NCBI GenBank assembly: GCA_937960725.1
Contig: CALGOY010000034.1
Location: 1 to 8,977 of the forward strand
DNA length: 8,977 bases
Direction of reading: 5' to 3'
Origin: an uncultured Bacillota bacterium
Lineage (GTDB): Bacteria > Bacillota > Clostridia > Caldicoprobacterales > UBA3941
Part shown: positions 1 to 5,825 of the stretch, piece after piece
Layout: each line of letters starts with the position of its first letter
Numbering within the stretch: position 1 is the first letter of the stretch
Notes under the pieces: model-generated
What the model saw: the letters and a program-made list of their open reading frames with translations, nothing else
Databases searched by the model: none
What the model was told of the DNA's origin: nothing
Translations under genes and position numbers: made by a program

Positions 1-2211
1 TTTTCTGAAGGTTATTGGAGATCAGAGATAGATGTTAGAGAATTTATTCAGTTGAATTATACTCCCTATGAAGGGGATGAATCTTTTTTAGAGGGACCCA
101 CTGAAAATACTAAGAAGCTTTGGGAGAAGGTTTCCGCCCTTTTGCAGGAAGAACATAAAAAAGGGGGAACCTTGGATGTAGATACCAGCACTGTTTCTAC
201 CATAACATCCCATAAGCCTGGATATATCGATAAGGATTTAGAAAAAATCGTAGGACTTCAGACGGATGCTCCGCTAAAGCGAGCTATAATGCCCTTTGGA
301 GGCATTCGCATGGTTAAGCAAGCCTGTGAGGCCTATGGCTATGAATTAGATCCGGAGATTGAAAAGATTTTTACGGAATATCGCAAGACCCACAATCAGG
401 GAGTTTTCGACGTATATACTCCTGAAATTAGAAGGGCCAGAAGGGCTGGCATTATCACAGGTCTTCCAGATGCCTATGGTAGGGGAAGAATTATAGGTGA
501 CTATAGGCGGGTTCCACTGTATGGGGTGGACAGGCTGATTGAGGAAAAGAGAAGAGAATTGAGCGAGCTTGATACGGCTTGGATGGAAGATGACATTATA
601 AGGCAGAGGGAAGAGATTGCAGATCAGATCAAAGCTTTAGAGGCATTGAAGGTCATGGCCCAAAGCTATGGCTTTGATATATCTAAACCCGCTACCAATG
701 CCCAGGAAGCGATTCAATGGCTGTATTTTGCTTATCTTGGAGCAGTAAAGGAGCAAAACGGTGCTGCTATGAGCCTAGGTAGGGTTTCTACATTCCTCGA
801 TATCTATATTGAAAGGGATTTAAAAGAGGGAACCCTTACCGAAAAAGAGGCTCAGGAGCTTATTGATCATTTTGTAATAAAGCTTCGGCTGGTTAGATTT
901 TTAAGGACTCCAGAATACAACGAATTGTTTAGCGGAGATCCAACTTGGGTTACAGAATCCATAGGCGGGATGACCTTGGATGGAAGACCTTTGGTTACTA
1001 AGACCTCTTTCCGTTTTCTCCATACCCTTACCAATTTAGGGCCTGCGCCGGAGCCGAATATGACGGTTCTGTGGTCGCTTAATCTGCCAGAGAACTTCAA
1101 AAGATACTGCGCTAAGATGTCTATCGAAACAAGCTCTATCCAGTATGAGAACGACGATCTGATGCGTCCGCTTTGGGGCGATGATTACGGAATAGCCTGC
1201 TGCGTATCGGCAATGAGAATTGGAAAGCAGATGCAGTTCTTTGGTGCTAGGGCGAACCTGGCTAAGGCTCTGCTTTATGCTATAAACGGAGGAAAGGACG
1301 AAAAAACAGGAGTTCAGGTGGCGCCGCCCTTTGAGCCCATCACGTCAGAGTATTTGGATTTTGATGAGGTAATGGAGCGGTTTGACTTAATGATGGAGTG
1401 GCTAGCCAGGGTATATATAAATGCATTGAACATCATCCACTATATGCACGATAAATATTGCTATGAAGCGTTGGAGATGGCTCTACACGATAAGGACGTA
1501 TTCCGTACCATGGCCTGTGGAATAGCTGGACTTTCTGTAGTGGTAGACTCTCTAAGCGCTATCAAATATGCAAAGGTAAAGCCTATCCGCAATGAACATG
1601 GATTGGCAGTAGATTTTGAAATAGAAGGAGAATTTCCGTTTTTCGGAAACAACGATGAAAGAGTTGATGATTTAGCTACCTTTGTGGTAGAAAGCTTTAT
1701 GAAGAAGCTGAGCAAGCAGAAAACCTACCGCAACAGCAAGCCAACCTTGTCGATTCTGACTATTACTTCCAATGTAGTATACGGAAAGAAAACTGGAAAT
1801 ACACCGGATGGAAGGAAGGCTGGGGATCCATTTGCGCCCGGAGCTAATCCAATGCACGGCCGCGATAAGAAGGGGGCTATTGCATCCCTAAGTTCCGTGG
1901 CTAAGCTTCCCTATCGCTATGCAGAGGATGGAATTTCCTATACTTTCTCCATCGTGCCCAAAGCCTTGGGAAGGGATGAGGAGTCCCGCATTAAAAACCT
2001 TGTGGCTTTGCTGGATGGTTACTTCCACAAGCGAGGGCATCATATAAATGTTAACGTTTTTGAAAGGGAAACGTTACTGGATGCCATGGAGCACCCAGAA
2101 AAATATCCTCAGCTGACCATAAGGGTTTCCGGATATGCAGTTAACTTCATCAAGCTGACCAGAGAGCAGCAGGAGGACGTAATAAAGAGGACTTTCCACG
2201 AAGGGATTTGA
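1..2211 (+). CDS. pflB: Formate C-acetyltransferase (pyruvate formate-lyase), 5'-partial
   Basis: Glycyl-radical enzyme converting pyruvate and CoA to acetyl-CoA and formate in anaerobic fermentation; cytoplasmic. The frame is open from base 1. The first residues (FSEGYW, then DVREFIQ) align with residues 15 onward of E. coli PflB, so about 14 codons, the start and the promoter lie before the window. The adjacent catalytic cysteines are visible (ACCVS, Cys codons 1198-1203), as is the C-terminal glycyl-radical motif RVSGYAV with the radical glycine at 2131-2133. Family signatures include ITSHKPGYI, the [16 protein letters not shown] region, [21 protein letters not shown] and [10 protein letters not shown]. 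At about 750 aa it is close to the 760 aa of E. coli PflB, with a shorter [11 protein letters not shown] stretch near the C-terminus. pflA follows after 19 bp, so the two are almost certainly co-transcribed. Nothing suggests a choline, glycerol or other glycyl-radical paralogue. Identity is very secure. Confidence 0.97.
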   Translation, partial: FSEGYWRSEIDVREFIQLNYTPYEGDESFLEGPTENTKKLWEKVSALLQEEHKKGGTLDVDTSTVSTITSHKPGYIDKDLEKIVGLQTDAPLKRAIMPFGGIRMVKQACEAYGYELDPEIEKIFTEYRKTHNQGVFDVYTPEIRRARRAGIITGLPDAYGRGRIIGDYRRVPLYGVDRLIEEKRRELSELDTAWMEDDIIRQREEIADQIKALEALKVMAQSYGFDISKPATNAQEAIQWLYFAYLGAVKEQNGAAMSLGRVSTFLDIYIERDLKEGTLTEKEAQELIDHFVIKLRLVRFLRTPEYNELFSGDPTWVTESIGGMTLDGRPLVTKTSFRFLHTLTNLGPAPEPNMTVLWSLNLPENFKRYCAKMSIETSSIQYENDDLMRPLWGDDYGIACCVSAMRIGKQMQFFGARANLAKALLYAINGGKDEKTGVQVAPPFEPITSEYLDFDEVMERFDLMMEWLARVYINALNIIHYMHDKYCYEALEMALHDKDVFRTMACGIAGLSVVVDSLSAIKYAKVKPIRNEHGLAVDFEIEGEFPFFGNNDERVDDLATFVVESFMKKLSKQKTYRNSKPTLSILTITSNVVYGKKTGNTPDGRKAGDPFAPGANPMHGRDKKGAIASLSSVAKLPYRYAEDGISYTFSIVPKALGRDEESRIKNLVALLDGYFHKRGHHINVNVFERETLLDAMEHPEKYPQLTIRVSGYAVNFIKLTREQQEDVIKRTFHEGI

Positions 2212-2230
2212 CGAAGGGAATTTGATATAG

Positions 2231-2965
2231 ATGGATGTAAGGGGTAGAATTCATTCTATAGAGACAATGGGGACAGTAGACGGGCCGGGCATCCGATACG
2301 TTATATTTATGCAGGGATGCCCCATGAGGTGCATATTCTGTCATAACCGCGATGCCTGGGATCCTAAGGGCGGGACGGAAATGACAGTAGAAGAGCTGGT
2401 ACGCGATATTAAAAAATATAAAAGCTTTATGGAATTTTCCGGCGGAGGGGTGACGGCGACAGGGGGTGAGCCCACCCTTCAGACAGAGTTTCTAACTAAA
2501 TTATTTGAAGAGGTAAAAAAACTGGGACTTAATACGGTTATAGATACCTCGGGATGTGTAGAGATTTCAAAGGTTAAGGATCTCCTTGATTTGACAGATT
2601 TAGTCCTCCTTAGCATAAAGCACATTCGGGAGGATAAACATATAGAATTAACCGGTGTTGGGGTGAAGATAATCTGGGATTTTCTAAATTATCTCAGGGA
2701 GATTAGAAAACCTCTATGGATAAGATACGTAATAATACCTGGATATACAGATGATGAAGAGGATATTAGAAAGTTGGCTAGGAAGCTAAAAGAATATGAT
2801 AATATACAGCTGGTAGAGGTTTTGCCCTATCACGATATGGGCGCATATAAATGGGAGAGCATGGGACTGGAGTATCCTCTAAAGCATGTAATACCCCCAA
2901 AACAGCAGGAGATAGATTGGGCTAAGGGAATACTTAAGGAGTATGGACTACCTGTGGAATATTAA
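2231..2965 (+). CDS. pflA: Pyruvate formate-lyase activating enzyme (radical SAM)
   Basis: Activase that uses S-adenosylmethionine and a [4Fe-4S] cluster to create the glycyl radical on PflB. The 244-aa length matches E. coli PflA (246 aa). Residues 1-40 carry the family start GRIHSIETMGTVDGPGIR and the CX3CX2C cluster motif (Cys30, Cys34, Cys37). The SAM-binding TATGGEPT motif is at about 75-82, DTSG at 105-108, and the late LPYHDMG motif contains the conserved His. The ATG at 2231 is the only sensible start because an in-frame stop sits immediately before it; a GAAGGG-type ribosome site lies about 12 nt upstream. There is an odd point: the conserved L-D-x-K motif (Asp129 in E. coli) reads L-S-I-K here (Ser128), and the usual Ser-Asn after the TGV motif is Gly-Val. 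The function call rests on overall similarity and on the position directly behind pflB. Confidence 0.95.
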   Translation: MDVRGRIHSIETMGTVDGPGIRYVIFMQGCPMRCIFCHNRDAWDPKGGTEMTVEELVRDIKKYKSFMEFSGGGVTATGGEPTLQTEFLTKLFEEVKKLGLNTVIDTSGCVEISKVKDLLDLTDLVLLSIKHIREDKHIELTGVGVKIIWDFLNYLREIRKPLWIRYVIIPGYTDDEEDIRKLARKLKEYDNIQLVEVLPYHDMGAYKWESMGLEYPLKHVIPPKQQEIDWAKGILKEYGLPVEY

Positions 2966-2968
2966 AAC

Positions 2969-3000
2969 AAAAGGCTATTGGAATTTTCCAATAGCCTTTT
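2969..3000. terminator. Bidirectional rho-independent terminator between pflA and ndh2
   Basis: A perfect 14-bp inverted repeat (AAAAGGCTATTGGA, 4-nt loop, TCCAATAGCCTTTT) begins 4 bp after the pflA stop. The A-rich left flank and T-rich right flank give a U-tract on either transcript. It can therefore end both the pfl operon and the convergent ndh2 transcript. Confidence 0.93.
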
Positions 3001-3009
3001 ATCGATATA

Positions 3010-4812
3010 TTACCACTGCCAGCCTTTAAATATATTGATTTTTCTATTTTTTTGGAAGTACCGCAGTTGATTGCGTAAAAATGGCCTCAGATAATAATCT
3101 GCTCCAAAGGACCTACCGGCTCCTGCCAGCATGGCAATGGAAGCCGCTATCCACCACAGATCCGGTAAGCCAGTATTGGTAGTTGGCAGTCCCGTTGATA
3201 GGGCAAAGTTAATATTCATTACTATAGAAACTAAAGCTGCGATGAAAGTGAAAAAGCCTAATATAAAAGCTAGTCCCAATCCGATCTCTGTAATTACTAT
3301 AAGTTTCTGAAATAGCAGGGCATTGGGATAGATGATATTTTCGACTATAGATGCATACCAACGGGGGGGGTGATCGCTTATCAGACTTATGACAGAAGCT
3401 GAGCTGGTGGCATCTGTTGCACCGCCGGGACCTAGCATGGGCCATGCTCCCAGCCAGCCATTGTTTACCTTATCTAAACCTGACACGAGCCACATAACTC
3501 CAAGCCAGATCCTAAGAGGTACAAGCCAGAAGGTGAAGTTCCTTCGCCCTATGTGTCCAAACCCTGTCTCTACAAACCAATTGTACACTCTCGCTCTGTG
3601 GAAGAACTGATGGTTGATATAATCCCATACCAGCTCCAAGCCTCCGATGACAAACATATAGTGCATGTTGACCAGGTGTTTCATAATAATTGCTAAAAGG
3701 CCCGATAGCATGGGAAGGCCTTTTATTTCAGCAACTCCATAAAAGGAGCCTACGGAGACCATAACCCCATGAAGCTTTGGTTTGAGGGCTCTCTTAGGCT
3801 TATTTAATATTTCTGCCGCAATATTTTCAGCTGCACATTCTCCTGACTGCATGGCCGATTCGACTAATGCAGGCAGTATATCGCCATTTTCATCGGTAAA
3901 TTCCATGTTATCTCCGATGGCATATACGTAGGGGTATTCTAGCGTTTGGAGATACTCATTTACTATGATTCTGTCTTGTTTTCCAAGGGAGACACCTAAT
4001 TCTTTGACGAAATCTTTAGCTTTAATACCTCCAGTCCAAATAAGAGTTCTGGTAGGAATGGGCTCTTTGCCTTTAATCGTTACGGAATCTTCCGCTACTT
4101 CTGTAATTAAGGAGTCTGTCATAACCTCGACTCCTTTTTTGCGCAGGTACTTAGTAATTTTTTCGCTGCCTTTCTCGCTTAATGTAGAGCATAGACAGGA
4201 TTGAGCTTCGATTAGAATTAGCCGGACCTCTTCCCTAGGAATGTCATATTGTCGGCAGAGACTAGGCATCCACTCCATAAGTTCGCCCATCATTTCGATC
4301 CCTGTAAGTCCACCGCCACCTACGACGAAAGTTAAAAGCTCCTTTCGCTTATCAGCATCCTGTTCTACGGCAGCCCGCTTAAATGTATTGACTATATGGC
4401 TGTAGATCTTAGATGCATCGGCTAAAGACCATAGGGGCAGGGAGTGTTCTTCCATTCCTGGGATATTGAAGTAGGCAGGCTGGCTGCCAACGCCTATGAT
4501 AAGGTAATCGAAATCGTATTCCCTGTGGGAAGAGAAGAGTTTTTTCTCTTTTAGATCAGCTTTTATTATCTTATCCCGGATAAATTTTACTTTGGTATAT
4601 TCTAGAACATGCTTTAGAGATATTCTTACGCTTCCCGGCTCCACCCTGTTGCCAGCGACTTCATGTAGCTCGGTAAGCATTGTATGGTAATTATTTTGAT
4701 CTATAAGGACGATTTCTACATCATCGTGCTTTTTTAAACGTTTATGGAGGGTCTGGGCAGCTATTACTCCTCCATATCCCGCACCCAATACGACGATGCG
4801 TTTAGTCGCCAT
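3010..4812 (-). CDS. ndh2: Type II NADH dehydrogenase with C-terminal DoxX-like membrane domain (EET-type Ndh2)
   Basis: Predicted to oxidise NADH with FAD and pass the electrons to a membrane quinone. The 600-aa product has two parts. Residues 1 to about 410 are an NDH-2 flavoprotein: FAD-binding GAGYGG at 10-15, NADH-binding GGGGLTG at 165-171, LIWTGG, and the second FAD motif YVYAIGDN. A hydrophobic segment follows the catalytic part (LSGLLAIIMKHLVNMHYMFV). Residues about 425-570 form a DoxX-like domain with about four hydrophobic helices (near 428-446, 503-521, 522-540 and 552-566). Ordinary NDH-2 proteins are about 400 aa. An added C-terminal membrane domain is the hallmark of Listeria Ndh2 in the flavin-based extracellular electron transfer locus, whose other genes lie just upstream in the divergent direction. 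The start at 4812 was chosen because AAGGAGG lies 7 nt before it and the protein then begins MATKRIVVLGAG; an in-frame extension to 4908 lacks a ribosome site and family similarity. A run of eight C in the coding strand (3363-3370) lies in the loop after the first helix of the DoxX-like part. Confidence 0.9.
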   Translation of the reverse strand: MATKRIVVLGAGYGGVIAAQTLHKRLKKHDDVEIVLIDQNNYHTMLTELHEVAGNRVEPGSVRISLKHVLEYTKVKFIRDKIIKADLKEKKLFSSHREYDFDYLIIGVGSQPAYFNIPGMEEHSLPLWSLADASKIYSHIVNTFKRAAVEQDADKRKELLTFVVGGGGLTGIEMMGELMEWMPSLCRQYDIPREEVRLILIEAQSCLCSTLSEKGSEKITKYLRKKGVEVMTDSLITEVAEDSVTIKGKEPIPTRTLIWTGGIKAKDFVKELGVSLGKQDRIIVNEYLQTLEYPYVYAIGDNMEFTDENGDILPALVESAMQSGECAAENIAAEILNKPKRALKPKLHGVMVSVGSFYGVAEIKGLPMLSGLLAIIMKHLVNMHYMFVIGGLELVWDYINHQFFHRARVYNWFVETGFGHIGRRNFTFWLVPLRIWLGVMWLVSGLDKVNNGWLGAWPMLGPGGATDATSSASVISLISDHPPRWYASIVENIIYPNALLFQKLIVITEIGLGLAFILGFFTFIAALVSIVMNINFALSTGLPTTNTGLPDLWWIAASIAMLAGAGRSFGADYYLRPFLRNQLRYFQKNRKINIFKGWQW

Positions 4813-4819
4813 GGTTTTT

Positions 4820-4826
4820 CCTCCTT
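4820..4826 (-). promoter_or_regulatory. Ribosome binding site of ndh2 (decides the start)
   Basis: On the minus strand the sequence reads AAGGAGG, then 7 nt, then ATG at 4812. This near-perfect Shine-Dalgarno rejects the 32-codon longer in-frame extension. Confidence 0.9.
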
Positions 4827-4890
4827 TTTTATAGCAAATAAATAATAACATTCTTTTAACAAATGCTAAAGCTCTTAGTTTGCTATAAAA
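4827..4890 (-). promoter_or_regulatory. Long-armed inverted repeat in the ndh2 5' leader
   Basis: Arms 4827-4838 and 4879-4890 are perfectly complementary over 12 bases (TTTTATAGCAAA and TTTGCTATAAAA) and enclose 40 nt. In the mRNA the 3' arm ends directly against the AAGGAGG ribosome site. The outer arm also takes part in an alternative imperfect palindrome at 4877-4901 (AGTTTGCT, 9 nt, AGTAAACT). Pairing is direct observation; a regulatory role is inference, and the stems are AT-rich and so of modest stability. Confidence 0.4.
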
Positions 4891-4939
4891 TACAGTAAAC
4901 TGCGGCATTTCAAAATGTTATAGATTATTTTATCACAAG

Positions 4940-4968
4940 ATTATAATATTTGAAAGTTATAATTTGAA
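4940..4968 (-). promoter_or_regulatory. Candidate sigma-A promoter of ndh2
   Basis: Read on the minus strand: -35 TTCAAA (4963-4968, 4 of 6 consensus bases), 17-bp spacer, -10 TATAAT (4940-4945, perfect). Transcription would begin near 4933, giving a leader of about 120 nt that includes the inverted repeat next to the ribosome site. AT-rich DNA produces such matches by chance, so this is a candidate only. Confidence 0.5.
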
Positions 4969-4970
4969 AG
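4941..4970. repeat. Two adjacent near-identical direct repeats
   Basis: TTATAATATTTGAAAG (4941-4956) is followed directly by TTATAATTTGAAAG (4957-4970), differing by a two-base deletion. They cover the candidate ndh2 promoter. They could be a duplicated protein-binding site or simply a small tandem duplication in AT-rich DNA. Confidence 0.45.
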
Positions 4971-5109
4971 AATATAAGTTGAATAAGCTTAATTTAGTGA
5001 GATATTTCTTTAAAATTTGTGTTTTGTTTTCCTAATTTGGTTTATATATCTATATGTACCCCATAAAATCTAAAATCAATCAATTTTAACAGATGAATAA
5101 TGGAAATAA

Positions 5110-5127
5110 TTGTGATACAATTCACAA
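5110..5127. promoter_or_regulatory. Palindromic operator, Rex-like (or Fnr/Crp-type), upstream of pplA
   Basis: The site reads TTGTGAT-ACAA-TTCACAA. Against the Rex consensus TTGTGAANNNNTTCACAA it has one mismatch (position 7). It also contains TGTGA-N6-TCACA, the pattern bound by B. subtilis Fnr and by Crp-type regulators. One flanking base pair extends the symmetry to 5109-5128. The site overlaps the probable pplA -10 element, which favours a repressor, hence Rex, the NADH/NAD+ sensor. No regulator gene lies in the window. Confidence 0.65.
5113..5121 (+). promoter_or_regulatory. Candidate extended -10 promoter of pplA
   Basis: TGATACAAT contains an extended -10 (TG, one base, TACAAT at 5116-5121). 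Seventeen bases upstream is only a weak -35 (ATGAAT, 5093-5098), as is common for extended -10 promoters. The start of transcription would be near 5128, about 41 nt before the pplA ATG. The element sits inside the palindrome at 5110-5127. Confidence 0.5.
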
Positions 5128-5169
5128 TGATAGTTTAAAAACTAACAATAAGGAAATGGAGGGGTTTAA

Positions 5170-5652
5170 ATGAAAAAAATTTTAAGCTTTCTATTGGTAA
5201 CTATGTTGGTGGTATCTTTGCTCGCCGGATGTAGTGGGAACTCAAATGAAAAAACGGATACCAGCACGGAGCCTATCAAGTACAAAGATGGGGTATATAC
5301 TGCAGAAGAGGACGATTTTGATAAGCAGTCAGGCTGGAAAGGTACTATCGAAATTGTTGTGGAAGACGGAAAGATTGTTTCAGTCGACTGGAATGCGGTC
5401 CATAAGGACGGAGGGGAAGATAAGAAAACCCGGTCCAAAAATGGTACTTACGGCATGGTAGAAAAAGGTGGTGCTCAGGCAGAATGGCATGAGCAGGCTG
5501 AAAAAGTAGAAGCTTATCTCATAGAGACTCAGGACCCTGCAGCTATTAAGTATGATAGCGGTGGGTACACCGATGATATTGCAGGAGTGACCATTCACGT
5601 AAACGATTTCGTTGAACTGGCTATGAAAGCATTAGAGAATGCAAGGGAGTAA
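5170..5652 (+). CDS. pplA: FMN-binding lipoprotein, PplA-like extracellular electron carrier
   Basis: Predicted surface lipoprotein carrying covalently bound FMN and passing electrons from the membrane to outside acceptors. The 160-aa product has a type II signal peptide with lipobox LAGC (lipidated Cys21), a short polar linker, and one FMN-binding domain at about 39-157 (begins YKDGVYTAEEDDF, then IVVEDGKIVSVDW). The flavinylation site is read as DDIAGVT with Thr141 as acceptor (5590-5592); the usual form is D-x-x-(S/T)-G-A-T, so two positions differ while the Asp, Gly and Thr remain. Listeria PplA has two such domains; this protein has one. The start is supported by GGAGGGG 5 nt upstream of ATG. 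It lies between divergent ndh2 and the ApbE-type transferase that would load its flavin, and it has its own terminator. Other FMN-binding lipoproteins of unknown role look similar, so the assignment leans on context. Confidence 0.85.
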   Translation: MKKILSFLLVTMLVVSLLAGCSGNSNEKTDTSTEPIKYKDGVYTAEEDDFDKQSGWKGTIEIVVEDGKIVSVDWNAVHKDGGEDKKTRSKNGTYGMVEKGGAQAEWHEQAEKVEAYLIETQDPAAIKYDSGGYTDDIAGVTIHVNDFVELAMKALENARE

Positions 5653-5680
5653 TTTTAAACATTAGTGCTGGTAGATTTCA

Positions 5681-5730
5681 AAAAGGGGCTGGTCCAAAGG
5701 TCATCAAATGGGCTTTTGGCAGCCCCTTTT
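5681..5730 (+). terminator. Rho-independent terminator after pplA
   Basis: AAAAGGGGCTG (5681-5691) pairs with CAGCCCCTTTT (5720-5730). The stem continues inward after a two-base bulge (CCAAA with TTTGG), and a T-run closes the 3' side. It lies 28 bp after the pplA stop and separates pplA from fmnB. Confidence 0.9.
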
Positions 5731-5746
5731 AATACTGTTGTAGCTA

Positions 5747-5775
5747 TTTATAAATATGACTTTTTATGGTAATAT
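5747..5775 (+). promoter_or_regulatory. Candidate promoter of the fmnB-eetA-eetB-dmkB operon
   Basis: TTTATA (5747-5752, 4 of 6), 17-bp spacer, extended -10 TGG-TAATAT (hexamer 5770-5775). A perfect TATAAT also occurs at 5796-5801 but without a good -35 at a proper distance. A promoter is expected here because a strong terminator lies just upstream. Confidence 0.5.
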
Positions 5776-5811
5776 ATAAGGGTATGCAGCTAGCATATAA
5801 TTTATTTAATT

Positions 5812-5817
5812 GGAGAG
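5812..5817 (+). promoter_or_regulatory. Ribosome binding site of fmnB (decides a TTG start)
   Basis: GGAGAG lies 8 nt before TTG at 5826. This start places the signal peptide directly at the N-terminus. An upstream in-frame ATG at 5766 has no ribosome site and would add 20 residues before the signal peptide. Confidence 0.8.
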
Positions 5818-5825
5818 TGTGTTTC

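Larger units (their letters stand above)
4813..5169. other. Divergent regulatory spacer between ndh2 and pplA
   Basis: This 357-bp stretch is very AT-rich and holds no credible gene. From left to right it contains the ndh2 ribosome site and leader hairpin, a candidate ndh2 promoter with adjacent direct repeats, about 120 bp (near 4975-5095) in which I see no defined element, then the pplA promoter with its palindromic operator and the pplA ribosome site. Confidence 0.8.

Noticed and set aside
52..54. TTG as the start of pflB
   Set aside because: The frame stays open to base 1 and the 17 upstream residues align with E. coli PflB from residue 15, so the gene begins before the window.
867..1857. 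Several minus-strand open frames inside pflB
   Set aside because: They are shadows of the strongly conserved pflB frame and lack ribosome sites or recognisable domains.
4813..4908. N-terminal extension of ndh2 to an ATG at 4908
   Set aside because: There is no ribosome site, the extra 32 residues do not resemble NDH-2, and a near-perfect AAGGAGG sits before the ATG at 4812.
5766..5825. ATG at 5766 as the fmnB start
   Set aside because: It overlaps the likely promoter, has no ribosome site and would put 20 residues before the signal peptide; TTG at 5826 has GGAGAG 8 nt upstream.
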